NCBI GenBank assembly: GCA_005885245.1
Contig: VAWR01000005.1
Span: 1 to 51,044, forward strand
Reading direction: 5' to 3'
Source: Actinomycetota bacterium
GTDB lineage: Bacteria > Actinomycetota > Thermoleophilia > Gaiellales > Gaiellaceae
DNA length: 51,044 nt
In this document: in pieces, positions 41,380 to 49,535 of the stretch
How the letters are laid out: each line of letters opens with the position of its first letter
How positions within the stretch are numbered: the stretch's first letter is position 1
Translations under genes and position numbers: made by a program
The notes under the pieces: model-generated
The model's input: only the letters and a program-made list of their open reading frames with translations
Told to the model about the DNA's origin: nothing
Database searches by the model: none

Positions 41380-42633
41380 TTAGGGAGCCGAGCCGATGAG
41401 GCCTGCTCCTACGACTGCGTCGTCGCGGTAGAGGACGGCCGCCTGGCCGGACGCGATCGCGTAGGCGGGTCTGTCGAGCTCGAGTCCGAAACCATCGTCT
41501 GTCGGCCGGACTCGCGCGGCGACCGAGTCGGAGCGGTAACGAAGCTTCGCCTCGACGCGCTCGACCGGGACGTAGAGCTTGCCGCGGGCTGTGAGTGACG
41601 TCCGCCCCAATGCCTCGCGGCCGCCGACGACGACCGTGTTCGTCTTCGGGTCGGCACGGAGGGCGTAGAGCGGTTCCGTGGCGGAGACGCCGAGACCCTT
41701 GCGCTGACCCGGCGTGAAGCGCCAGTAACCGGAGTGCCTCCCGAGCTCGGCTCCGTCCTCGTCGACGATGACGCCGTCCCTGGCCTCGAGGCCCTGCCGC
41801 TCGAGAAACGCGCGATAGTCGTCGCCGGCGAGGAAGCACGCCTCCTGGCTCTCGCTGCGCCCGGCAGCGGCCAGGCCGGCGCGCCCCGCTTCGGCACGCG
41901 TCTCCGCCTTCGTCTGCTCACCGAGCGGAAACGAGATGCGGTCCAGGTGGATCGGATCGATACGAGCGAGCATGTACGACTGATCCTTCTGCGCATCTAT
42001 CGCGCGGGCGAGGAGCCGCCGGCCGCGATACTCGACGGTTCGAGCGTAATGGCCCGTCGCCAGCGTGTCGGCACCGGCCCGCTGAGCAAATGCGAGGAGG
42101 CGTGCGAAGCGAAAGCCGCCGTTGCAGTGAATGCAGGGGTTCGGAGTCTCTCCACGCTCGTACCCACGGACGAACGGCTCGACCACTGCGCGGCGAAACG
42201 CATCGCGCAGATCGAGAGTGACATGCGGCACCCCGAGGCCGTGACACGTCGCGCGCGCGGCCAGGACGGCGTCCGGCGAGCAACAGGCCCGCTCCGCATC
42301 AGGCCCTTGAGGATCGAGCCAGAGCCTGAGCGTGACGCCGACCGCGTTGGGCAACGACTTGAGCAACGCGACCGCGCTGTCGACGCCACCACTCATCGCA
42401 ACGGCAACGCGCCCAGGAGACCGGGGAGCCCGAAACACGGGCCCGATCGCATTCGCGAGCGCGTCGACCGGAAGCGTCTCACCGCCGACGGCCGCAGCCT
42501 CCAGCAAAGTCAAGCCAACGAGCGAGCGCTCGAGCCCGTCCGCATCAGCCTCGAGGATCCGCTCCCCGTCGAACCTGATGCGCACCAGCGCAAAGTCAGC
42601 ACCACGCGAGGAATCGCCAATGAGCTCGATCAC
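41380..42633 (-). CDS. mnmA: tRNA 2-thiouridylase MnmA with extra N-terminal domain
   Basis: MnmA thiolates U34 of tRNA-Lys, -Glu and -Gln. The product has 417 residues against about 360 usual. Residues 75-417 are the enzyme: VAVAMSGGVDSAVALL (PP-loop), NPCIHCNGGFRF (catalytic Cys), QEACFLAGDDYRAFLE (second catalytic Cys), and GQRKGLGVS with the C-terminal barrel. Residues 1 to about 72 (ALVRIRFDGERILEADADGL ... LVGLTLLEAAAVGG) look like an IscU/NifU N-terminal fold without its cysteines. The gene follows the candidate 6S RNA. Confidence 0.92.
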   Translation of the reverse strand: MIELIGDSSRGADFALVRIRFDGERILEADADGLERSLVGLTLLEAAAVGGETLPVDALANAIGPVFRAPRSPGRVAVAMSGGVDSAVALLKSLPNAVGVTLRLWLDPQGPDAERACCSPDAVLAARATCHGLGVPHVTLDLRDAFRRAVVEPFVRGYERGETPNPCIHCNGGFRFARLLAFAQRAGADTLATGHYARTVEYRGRRLLARAIDAQKDQSYMLARIDPIHLDRISFPLGEQTKAETRAEAGRAGLAAAGRSESQEACFLAGDDYRAFLERQGLEARDGVIVDEDGAELGRHSGYWRFTPGQRKGLGVSATEPLYALRADPKTNTVVVGGREALGRTSLTARGKLYVPVERVEAKLRYRSDSVAARVRPTDDGFGLELDRPAYAIASGQAAVLYRDDAVVGAGLIGSAP

Positions 42634-42756
42634 GAGATCAGGCTAGCGGCAATCGCCGCGAGTGCCGGCTCTGCCGGCGCTCGCCGCAACCGCCCTCGGA
42701 GACGGCCGTTTTACCGGCGCGACGTCATCATGGCGAGGCGAAGCCGAGCCGGACGT

Positions 42757-42920
42757 CGCGACGCCCACCCTGCCGTGACCTGCGCCCGCTGTGAACCTGG
42801 AAAAGCCAGGTGGGTGCCGTGCCGCCGTTCGGCCGAAGCCTCGGGCGGACAAGAGCTCCCTTAGCGATTGTGTTGGTTCTACATTGGAACGCGCAGGCCA
42901 CGAACAGGGTCGGCCGTTCG
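42757..42920 (-). ncRNA. ssrS: Candidate 6S RNA (core 42914 to 42763)
   Basis: The closing stem pairs GCCGACCCTG at the 5' end with CAGGGTGGGC at the 3' end (one mismatch). After a small internal loop it continues GTGGCCTGCGC with GCGCAGGTCAC. A large asymmetric central bubble follows. Its 5' side is largely single-stranded, and its 3' side carries a CCTGG-ctttt-CCAGG hairpin followed by TTCACAGC, as in E. coli 6S (hairpin, then GGGUUACAGCC). The top stem-loop has GTCCGCC/GGCGGCAC and a GGC-UUCG-GCC tip. TACTCT just upstream could be a -10 box. It begins 17 bases after the rlpA-like stop. The identity is inferred from structure. Confidence 0.65.
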
Positions 42921-42931
42921 CAGAGTAGCGG

Positions 42932-43354
42932 CTACTTGGCGAAGCGCCACTGGATCGTCTGCGTACCGTGCAGGTCGAGACGGTCCGCGAGCGCCTTCGT
43001 GATGTCGAACTCACGGCCCGGAACGTTCGGGCCGCGATCGACCACCTGTGTCAGGACCTCTTTCCCCTGGAAGCGGATGTAAAGGCGAACGCCGCAGGGC
43101 AGGACTGGATGGGCAACGCCTTCCGTCGACTTGAGGAAGGGCTGGCCGCAGGCCGTGCGCCGGTGGGCTGCGCTCGGCCCGTACGGAGCGGCCTTCGCCG
43201 TGTAGTAGCCGTTCTCGGTGCCGGGCACCGCGACCGCGTCCGGAAGGTTGTTGTGGCTCCCTGCGTCGCGCCGCGTGATCGCGAGCGCCGCGATCGCCGC
43301 GACGAGGGTGATGGCGGCCAACCATACGGCTCGCTGAACAAGGGTCGGGTTCAC
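42932..43354 (-). CDS. RlpA-like double-psi beta-barrel protein, membrane-anchored
   Basis: The product (140 aa) starts with GTG 43354, overlapping the upstream stop (GTGA). One N-terminal membrane helix (LVQRAVWLAAITLVAAIAAL) precedes a secreted domain. The end matches RlpA-like barrels: STEGVAHPVLPCGVRLYIRF, EVLTQVVDRGPNVPGREFDI and TKALADRLDLHG. Two cysteines in the domain could form a disulfide. The likely role is in peptidoglycan remodelling; RlpA is a lytic transglycosylase in Pseudomonas, but activity cannot be assumed here. Confidence 0.8.
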   Translation of the reverse strand: MNPTLVQRAVWLAAITLVAAIAALAITRRDAGSHNNLPDAVAVPGTENGYYTAKAAPYGPSAAHRRTACGQPFLKSTEGVAHPVLPCGVRLYIRFQGKEVLTQVVDRGPNVPGREFDITKALADRLDLHGTQTIQWRFAK

Positions 43355-43974
43355 GCGCCGACGGAGTGGAGCACGTCGCCGAAGGCGTCCCGCACGAGCC
43401 CGTCGAAGTCGGCGGGCAAGACGCCGTCGGGGCCCGCGAAGTCCCTGAGGTACATCAAGAGGTAGGACCGCTCCTCCGCCTGTGCGACATCGTCGTCGAC
43501 GTGGTCGCGGGCGGCGCGCTCGAGCTCCCAGAGGTTCCATTCCCGCGGTGCGTCGTTGACAGGCGTGAAGGCGAGGACGCGGGCGGTTTCGGGTACAGGC
43601 TCGAGCGGAGCGACCGGCCCCGCCTCACGCTCAGGCTCCGGTTCCGGGGGCGGAGACGGGACCGCCACGATACGCGGCGGCTCCCAGACCGGCTCCGGCT
43701 CGGGGCGGCGCTCGGGGATCGGCTCGGGACGACCGGCCGCCGAGGGAGTACTCGACGGTGCTGCCAGGCCAGGCTCAGCCGCAGCTCCGGTGCCTATCTG
43801 CCGAGCAGCGACTTGACGCGTCCAGAGGACGATCTCCACGATCGCGACGACGATCCAGGCCGCCGCGACGACGGCGATGATCCACCAGGTGCTGAGTCGT
43901 TCGATTCCCGCGACGACGGCGACCGCGATGATGAATCCGGCCTCGATCAGGAACCGCGAGCCGACTACGGGCAC
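43351..43974 (-). CDS. Two-helix membrane protein with Pro/Glu-rich linker (207 aa)
   Basis: Two hydrophobic helices (SRFLIEAGFIIAVAVVAGIE and STWWIIAVVAAAWIVVAIVE) are followed by a long Pro/Glu-rich linker (residues about 75-130). A C-terminal conserved-looking helical domain (NLWELERAARDHVDDDVAQA, EERSYLLMYLRDFAG) comes last. A cytoplasmic C-terminal domain is inferred from charge distribution. It lies between the coiled-coil gene and the rlpA-like gene in the same direction. The neighbourhood suggests an envelope or division role. No named family is recognised. Confidence 0.7.
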   Translation of the reverse strand: MPVVGSRFLIEAGFIIAVAVVAGIERLSTWWIIAVVAAAWIVVAIVEIVLWTRQVAARQIGTGAAAEPGLAAPSSTPSAAGRPEPIPERRPEPEPVWEPPRIVAVPSPPPEPEPEREAGPVAPLEPVPETARVLAFTPVNDAPREWNLWELERAARDHVDDDVAQAEERSYLLMYLRDFAGPDGVLPADFDGLVRDAFGDVLHSVGA

Positions 43975-43983
43975 GGAGGGATC

Positions 43984-44901
43984 CTACGGGTGTCGATCGT
44001 CCCGAGACTCGTCCGCAGGCGCCGGGTCCGCTGAAGAAGCCTCGTTTCCGCCGGTCTGCTCCGGCGAGGGTTGATCCGCAGGGGCCTTCTCGGTCTTCGG
44101 CGTCGCCGACGGGGGCGAAACGGGCGGTGCTGCGGCGACGGCTACTGACGGAGACGAAGCGGCGGGAGGAGTGCGGCTCGCCTCTGTCGTCTCGATGGCC
44201 GCCTTGACGATCTCCTCGGCGACGTGCTTGATCTGGTCGTCGCCGAGACCTGCAGCGGCGAGCAGCTGCTCGGTGCCTGCCTGCGCGCGGCTGAGAATGG
44301 CGGACGCCTGTGCGCGCGCCCATTCGAGCGTCTGCTCGACCTCCGCCCGGGCGGAGTTGGTCAGCTCGGTCGCCTGGTGTCGTGCCTGCTCGAGCAGGCG
44401 GCTGCCCTTGGCCTCCGCCTCGCGCAGCTCCTGCGTCGCGTCGCGGTTTGCGTTCGCGAGCAGCTCGCGCGTCTCGTTGCGGGTGGTGTTCAGCATCTCC
44501 GCCCGCTGACGTTCGCTCTCTTGCCGGTAGCGCTCGATCTCCGCCTCGCGGTCCTGCTGTTCGCGACGGCGGCGCCGAACCTCTTCTTCCGTCTTCGAGA
44601 GCTGCGCCTCGGAAGCCTTCTGCGCATCGGCCTCGACCGTGTCGGCGAACTCGGCGGCGCTACGGATGAGGTGGAGGGCATCCATCCGCACTGCGTGCCC
44701 GGTCGGCTCGACCGACTGGCCGCTGCGACTCGCGGCCTGCAGCACGCGCAGCTGAGCCTGAAGTTGTGAGGAGTGCCGCCGGAACGCCTCGAACGCCTCG
44801 CGGACCTTCTCGGCGTCGTAGCCGTCCCCGCTCTTCGGCAGGTCCTCGAGGCGCGGGAGCGCAGTCAGCGAAGGTTGTTGTCCCGGTTCCTGTGTGGCCA
44901 T
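43984..44901 (-). CDS. Long coiled-coil protein (DivIVA-like) with Pro/Ala tail
   Basis: The product has 305 residues; ATG 44901 follows a GAGGGAG ribosome site. After a short start, residues about 30-235 form a near-continuous coiled coil (ETRELLANANRDATQELREA, EQARHQATELTNSARAEVEQ). It ends in a low-complexity Pro/Ala/Ser tail. The heptad-rich ATE/ARAEA style resembles DivIVA/Wag31-type or ATP-synthase-b-like actinobacterial coiled coils, but the N-terminal DivIVA membrane-binding motif is not obvious. The position beside the membrane and rlpA-like genes suggests a scaffold at the envelope. Confidence 0.75.
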   Translation of the reverse strand: MATQEPGQQPSLTALPRLEDLPKSGDGYDAEKVREAFEAFRRHSSQLQAQLRVLQAASRSGQSVEPTGHAVRMDALHLIRSAAEFADTVEADAQKASEAQLSKTEEEVRRRRREQQDREAEIERYRQESERQRAEMLNTTRNETRELLANANRDATQELREAEAKGSRLLEQARHQATELTNSARAEVEQTLEWARAQASAILSRAQAGTEQLLAAAGLGDDQIKHVAEEIVKAAIETTEASRTPPAASSPSVAVAAAPPVSPPSATPKTEKAPADQPSPEQTGGNEASSADPAPADESRDDRHP

Positions 44902-44960
44902 CTGCGGCTCCCTCTTCGACGAAAGTATGCAGGTTTCATCGGTCGGCCAGGCAGCCGGCC

Positions 44961-46703
44961 TTAACCCTTCGCCTGCTTCAGACTGATTCCGAGCTCGTCC
45001 AGTCGCTCCTTCGTCGTCGGGGCCGGAGCCCCTGTCAGCGGGTCCGAGCCGCTTGCGGTCTTTGGAAACGCGATCACCTCGCGGATGTTCGATTCGCCGG
45101 CGAGGAGCGCGACGAATCGCTCGATCCCGAGCGCGAACCCTCCGTGCGGCGGCGCACCCATGCGCAAGGCGTCGAGAAACCAGCCGAACTTTGCCCTGGC
45201 CTCGTCGTCGGACATGCCCATCGCCCGGAAGACTTGTTCCTGGATCTCCTGCCGGTGGATCCTGATCGAACCCGAGCCGAGCTCCCAGCCGTTCCAGATG
45301 AGGTCGTAGTGCTGGCTGAGCGCCGCGCCCGGATCGCTCTCGATCAGCTCGTCGTGGCCGTCGACCGGGCTGGTGAAGGGATGGTGGACGAACGTCCAGC
45401 GCCCGGTGTCCTCGTCCTTCAGGAACAGCGGGAAGTCGAGCACCCAGAGCAACTCGTCCTGAGCCTCGCCGAGCAGACCGAGATCCTCGCCGAGGTGAAG
45501 CCTGAGCGCTCCGAGCACGCGCTCGACCATCGGAGTGGTGTCGGCGACGAAGAGCGCCGTCGAGCCTGGTTCGGCACCGAAGGCCTCGAGCTCGTGTTCG
45601 GAGAGGAACTTCGCGATCGGGGAGCGCACCTCGCCCGACTCGTCGACGACGACGTAGGCGAGTCCTTTGGCCCCCCACTCCTTCGCAAAGTCCTCCAGGC
45701 GCTGGAGCTGTGCGCGCGAGAACACCTCCGGCACGGCGATGAAGCGAACCGTCTCCGCCTTCGCGAACACGCCGAACTCGGAACCGCGGGTGACCTCGGT
45801 CGCATCCTGGATCTCGAGGCCGAAGCGGACATCGGGCTTGTCGGAGCCGTAACGCAACATCGCATCCGCGTACGACATGCGCGGGAACGGGCGCTTCGGC
45901 GGCGTCCTGCCCAGTGACTCGAAGGATGCGACGACGATCTGCTCCAGGACGTCGAGGACATCCTCGCGCGCGGGAAACGCGAGCTCGAGATCGAGCTGGC
46001 GGAACTCGAACTGCCGATCCGCGCGCAGATCTTCGTCCCGCCAGGCGGTCGCGATCTGGTAGTAGCGGTCGAGCCCGCCGACCATGAACAGCTGCTTGAA
46101 GAGCTGCGGCGATTGCGCCAGCGCAAAGAAGTTACCGGGCTGCAACCGGGCGGGGACGAGGAAGTCGCGCGCACCTTCGGGGGTGCCGAGCGTCATCGAA
46201 GGGGTCCAGACGTCGATGAAGCCCTGCTCCTCCATCGAGCGGCGGATCGCGGCGATCACCGTGGCCGAAAGACGGAGGTTGCGCTGCATCCGCTCACGAC
46301 GGAGATCGAGATAGCGGTAGCGGAGCCGCAACGGCTCCTCGACTCCCTCGTCGTCGAGCTGGAAGGGGAGTGGGTCGGAGCGCGCGACGATTTCGAGCTC
46401 GTCCACCTGGAGCTCCACCTCACCTGTCGCGATGTTCGGGTTCACGGCGTCAGGGGCGCGACGCACGACCTCGCCCTGCGCACGCACGACGAACTCGGAA
46501 CGGATGTCGTGCGCGGTCTTCGCGGCCTCCGGCGCGCGTTCAGGATTGACGACGAGCTGGACGATGCCGGTGTGATCGCGCAGGTCGATGAAGATGAGGC
46601 CGCCGTGGTCGCGACGGCGCGCGACCCAACCAGCGACCGTGATCCGCTCGCCGACCTGCTCGGGTCGAACCTCGCCGGTGTAGAGGTCGCGCCAAGGGTT
46701 CAT
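44961..46703 (-). CDS. aspS: Aspartyl-tRNA synthetase
   Basis: The enzyme charges tRNA-Asp (possibly also tRNA-Asn in this lineage). The 580-residue bacterial-type product has the anticodon OB-fold (ITVAGWVARRRDHGGLIFID), motif 2 (RDEDLRADRQFEFRQLDLEL), the bacterial insertion (GAD) domain and motif 3 (GGFALGIERFVALL). Its start ATG 46703 overlaps the stop of dispersed element copy 3. No Shine-Dalgarno sequence precedes it, so translation may rely on coupling. It follows hisS, as in many Gram-positive bacteria. Confidence 0.96.
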   Translation of the reverse strand: MNPWRDLYTGEVRPEQVGERITVAGWVARRRDHGGLIFIDLRDHTGIVQLVVNPERAPEAAKTAHDIRSEFVVRAQGEVVRRAPDAVNPNIATGEVELQVDELEIVARSDPLPFQLDDEGVEEPLRLRYRYLDLRRERMQRNLRLSATVIAAIRRSMEEQGFIDVWTPSMTLGTPEGARDFLVPARLQPGNFFALAQSPQLFKQLFMVGGLDRYYQIATAWRDEDLRADRQFEFRQLDLELAFPAREDVLDVLEQIVVASFESLGRTPPKRPFPRMSYADAMLRYGSDKPDVRFGLEIQDATEVTRGSEFGVFAKAETVRFIAVPEVFSRAQLQRLEDFAKEWGAKGLAYVVVDESGEVRSPIAKFLSEHELEAFGAEPGSTALFVADTTPMVERVLGALRLHLGEDLGLLGEAQDELLWVLDFPLFLKDEDTGRWTFVHHPFTSPVDGHDELIESDPGAALSQHYDLIWNGWELGSGSIRIHRQEIQEQVFRAMGMSDDEARAKFGWFLDALRMGAPPHGGFALGIERFVALLAGESNIREVIAFPKTASGSDPLTGAPAPTTKERLDELGISLKQAKG

Positions 46704-46861
46704 CGGCCGGACCAGGGCCGGTGAATGGGAGGAGGGGCGGAGGGGGAAACCGGGAGGTTTCCCCTCACCTTCTCCTCAGCCCACGCGGCGATCTCAGCGG
46801 CGCGGGGGTTGAGAAACATGGTTTCCCTCACGGGAACGAGCCGAAGGCGAGCGACGCTCAT
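46700..46861 (-). repeat. Dispersed ATGA-linker element, copy 3 (hisS to aspS), with 53-codon ORF
   Basis: This is the third copy. The minus-strand ORF reads MSVARLRLVPVRETMF, then NPRAAEIAAWAEEK. Its ATG overlaps the hisS stop, and its TGA overlaps the aspS start. Compared with copies 1 and 2 it lacks 30 bases (ten codons), an in-frame deletion. The GGGGAAACC-ggga-GGTTTCCCC stem (46744-46765 region) is intact. The other two stems are partly degraded. Confidence 0.75.
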
Positions 46862-48087
46862 CCCGCAAGCCTGTCCACGAGCTCGTCGAGCGACGCAGTC
46901 CAGTCCGGACGCCCAGGCTCGCGCACGGTGGCCCGGCTATCTGCGACAACCACCGTCCAGCCCGCGCCGAGCCGGTTCGCCTGCGTCACCTGGCCCTTCA
47001 TCGACCGGCCCGCATAGTCGAGGTCGGCGCGGAGTCCGCGGCGGCGAAGCTCGGCCACGACAGGCAGGACACGCGCGCGGTCTGCGCTGTCCTCGCAGAC
47101 GAAGAAGACGTCCACTTGCTGTGGCTCGGTCCGGTCGGTCCCAATGGAGAGGAGCAGCCGCTCGAGCCCGGCGCCGAAGCCGATCCCCGGAGTTGGCGGT
47201 CCGCCGATCTCCTCGATCAATCCGTCGTAGCGTCCGCCCCCGCAGATCGTCTCCTTCGCGCCGATCGCTTCGTCCTTGAACTCGAACGTCGTCCGCGTGT
47301 AGTAGTCGAGCCCGCGCACGAGCGTCGGCGCCAGCTCGTATCCGACCCCGTAGGCGGCGAGGAATTCGCGCACCCGGGCAAAGTGCTCCCGGCACTCCTC
47401 GCAGAGCGATTCGCCGATCTTCGGCGCGGCGGCGAGCACCTTCTGCATCCGTTCGCTCTTGACGTCGAACACGCGGAGCGGCGAGGTCACGCGCTTCGCC
47501 CGCGCTTCGGCGTCGAGTTCCGAATCATGCGCATCGAGCCAGGCGGAGAGCAGCTCGACGTAAGCGGGACGGCAGTTGCGGTCACCGATCGAGTTGAGCT
47601 CCAGAACGTAGTCCTGGACGCCGACGCGTCGAAGCAGCTCCGCATAGAGCTGAATGACTTCGGCGTCGATCGCGGGGTCGTCGGTTCCGATCGCCTCGAC
47701 CGACAGCTGCCAGTGCTCGCGATAGCGCCCGCGCTGCGGACGGTCGTAGCGCCACATCGGACCGACCGTGTAGAGCTTCTGCGGCTGTGCCTCGCGATGC
47801 AGGCCGTGCTGGACATAGGCCCGGCAGATCGGCGCGGTCGCTTCGGGTCGAAGCGTCAGCGAGCGACCGCCGCGATCGGTGAACGTGTACGTCTCCTTCT
47901 GCACGACGTCGGAACCGCCCCCCGAGGTGCGGATGATCAGCTCCGTGTCCTCGATGGCGGGCGTGTCGATCCGTCGGTAGCCGTAGAGCGCGCAAACGTC
48001 CGCCATCTCCCCGGTCACCCACTGCCAGAGCGGCTGCTCGGATGGGAGGATGTCTTGCGTGCCGCGCGGCGCCTCGAACCGCGTCAC
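46858..48087 (-). CDS. hisS: Histidyl-tRNA synthetase
   Basis: The enzyme charges tRNA-His. The 409-residue product has PRGTQDILPSEQPLWQWVTG, LRPEATAPICRAYVQHGLHR (motif 2 with the R loop), LVRGLDYYTRTTFEFKDEAI (HisA), GGGRYDGLIEEIGG (HisB) and the C-terminal anticodon domain. The start is GTG 48087, overlapping the MBL hydrolase TGA (GTGA). Confidence 0.96.
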   Translation of the reverse strand: MTRFEAPRGTQDILPSEQPLWQWVTGEMADVCALYGYRRIDTPAIEDTELIIRTSGGGSDVVQKETYTFTDRGGRSLTLRPEATAPICRAYVQHGLHREAQPQKLYTVGPMWRYDRPQRGRYREHWQLSVEAIGTDDPAIDAEVIQLYAELLRRVGVQDYVLELNSIGDRNCRPAYVELLSAWLDAHDSELDAEARAKRVTSPLRVFDVKSERMQKVLAAAPKIGESLCEECREHFARVREFLAAYGVGYELAPTLVRGLDYYTRTTFEFKDEAIGAKETICGGGRYDGLIEEIGGPPTPGIGFGAGLERLLLSIGTDRTEPQQVDVFFVCEDSADRARVLPVVAELRRRGLRADLDYAGRSMKGQVTQANRLGAGWTVVVADSRATVREPGRPDWTASLDELVDRLAG

Positions 48088-48719
48088 GCGCGGAGCTCCG
48101 CGAGGAATGGATTCCGTGCGAGCTCGGCGCCGAGTGTGGTCTCTGGGCCGTGGCCGGGATAGACGATGGTCTCCGGCGGAAACCGAGCGGCCAGCATCCG
48201 GATCGACTCGACGAGCGTGTCCCAGTCCGCCCCGGGCAGATCGGTTCGTCCAACCGAGCCCGCGAACAGAACGTCGCCCGAGAAGAGGCAGCCTTCGGCG
48301 TAGTAGGCGAGATGCGCCGGTGAGTGGCCGGGCACACGCAGCGTCTGGAACGAGATGCCTGCGAGATCCAGCACCTCGTCGCCGTTGAGCGGAACGTCAG
48401 GGCTGTGCGGACGGAGCTCGACCCCCGGGGGCGTGAAGCTGTTCAGGTCCTCGAGGAGGACGCGCTCGTCCTCCGCCAGGTAGACGGGAGCTCCGGTCGC
48501 ATCGGCGAGGTCCGCGACCGCACCGAGATGATCCCAGTGACCATGGGTGATCAGGATCGCGACGCAGTGCGCGTTCTGACGCTCGAGCGCGTCGACGAGC
48601 CTTCCCGCCTCCGCGCCCGGGTCAACGGCGACCGCCTCCGTCGCATCCGGCTCGGCGCGGACGAGATAGCCGTTCGTCCCGATCGGGCCGAGCTCGTATT
48701 TCTCCACGGCGGGTGACAC
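48084..48719 (-). CDS. MBL-fold hydrolase (glyoxalase II/YcbL-like)
   Basis: This zinc hydrolase has 211 residues. LITHGHWDHLGAVADL carries HxHxDH, RVPGHSPAHLAYY the next His, LFSGDVLFAGSVGRTDLPG the bridging Asp, and VYPGHGPETTLGAEL the last His. The compact size matches YcbL-type enzymes that hydrolyse thioesters such as hydroxyacylglutathione; in mycothiol organisms the substrate may differ. It lies upstream of hisS and is coupled to it. Similar genes precede hisS-aspS in many Gram-positive genomes. Confidence 0.9.
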   Translation of the reverse strand: MSPAVEKYELGPIGTNGYLVRAEPDATEAVAVDPGAEAGRLVDALERQNAHCVAILITHGHWDHLGAVADLADATGAPVYLAEDERVLLEDLNSFTPPGVELRPHSPDVPLNGDEVLDLAGISFQTLRVPGHSPAHLAYYAEGCLFSGDVLFAGSVGRTDLPGADWDTLVESIRMLAARFPPETIVYPGHGPETTLGAELARNPFLAELRA

Positions 48720-48767
48720 GGGCGTTTGAGTCTAACGGCGCCTTTCGTCCACCTTTAGGATCGCAAC

Positions 48768-49109
48768 GTGCAGAGTTGGAACCTGCGTGAGATCGAAACG
48801 CCCGGCGGTAGTCGCTCGCCCATCGTTCTTCGCTCGGACGACTCCGCGCGAGCCGTGCTGATCGCGCTCGAGCCGGGACAGGCCCTCGGCGATCACCAGG
48901 TGAAAGAACGCGCGCTTGTCCTCGTCCTCGACGGAAAGGTCCGGGTCGAGGCGGGCGGGGAGGTGATCGACGGCGAGTCCGGGTGTTTCTTTTCGTTCGA
49001 CGCCGACGAGCGGCGCTCGATTTCAGCGGAGACCGGGGCCCGAATCCTGCTCGTGCTCGCGCCCTGGCCCGGCGAGGGCCATTACCGCGGCGACCGGCCT
49101 GCGGCCTAG
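48768..49109 (+). CDS. Cupin-domain protein
   Basis: The product (113 aa) starts with GTG 48768. It is a single cupin barrel: SARAVLIALEPGQALGDHQV, KERALVLVLDGKVRVEAGGE and SGCFFSFDADERRSISAETG, then a hydrophobic strand (ARILLVLAPWP). Only one of the usual three metal His (GDHQV) is present, so the metal site may be lost or unusual. It may bind a small ligand. It diverges from the MBL gene, and its stop overlaps that of the convergent membrane gene. Confidence 0.8.
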   Translation: MQSWNLREIETPGGSRSPIVLRSDDSARAVLIALEPGQALGDHQVKERALVLVLDGKVRVEAGGEVIDGESGCFFSFDADERRSISAETGARILLVLAPWPGEGHYRGDRPAA

Positions 49110-49528
49110 CGGCCGCTCGCGCTCTCGCGCCGGTTCAAGCGCTTTTGGTACATGCGGTACGCGATCGAATCGGTGAAGTAGCTGAACGGGACGAAGAACG
49201 CCAGCAGGAAGATCGCGGGCGCAATCTGCTGAACGAGCGGAAGCTTGTGGTTGAACAGCATCATGGCGACGACGAGCAGAGGCCCGAAGATCGCCGCGCG
49301 GCGGGTGGCGCGTCGCCACGACGGCGGCTCGATCCCCTTCCGCCCCGTCGGACGCGAAGAGCTGCCGCCGCCGGCCTTTTGCGGCCTCGGCTCGCGCCGA
49401 CCGTCCTTCGCCGCGCGTAACTCGGTCGGGTCCACCTCGACTTCGTTCCCATCGTCGTCCACGTAGACGTACTCGTACTCGTGCCGGCGAGCTTTCTGGT
49501 GGCGCCGTCGTTGCTTCTTGGTCGGCAT
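49106..49528 (-). CDS. Conserved small membrane protein with basic N-terminus
   Basis: The product (140 aa) starts at ATG 49528 (PTKKQRRRHQKARRHEYEYV). A charged start includes a Tyr/Asp/Glu-rich patch (YVYVDDDGNEVEVDP), then a disordered stretch. Two hydrophobic helices (AAIFGPLLVVAMMLF and IAPAIFLLAFFVPFSYF) precede a basic end (YRMYQKRLNRRE). The basic start-acidic patch-helices layout is common among actinobacterial envelope hypotheticals. The gene ends inside the tail of the cupin gene on the other strand. Confidence 0.75.
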   Translation of the reverse strand: MPTKKQRRRHQKARRHEYEYVYVDDDGNEVEVDPTELRAAKDGRREPRPQKAGGGSSSRPTGRKGIEPPSWRRATRRAAIFGPLLVVAMMLFNHKLPLVQQIAPAIFLLAFFVPFSYFTDSIAYRMYQKRLNRRESASGR

Positions 49529-49535
49529 TCGACGT

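Noticed and set aside
42640-42931. Riboswitch (cobalamin or c-di-AMP) upstream of mnmA
   Set aside because: The conserved cores of these riboswitches are absent, while the closing stem and bubble fit 6S RNA better.
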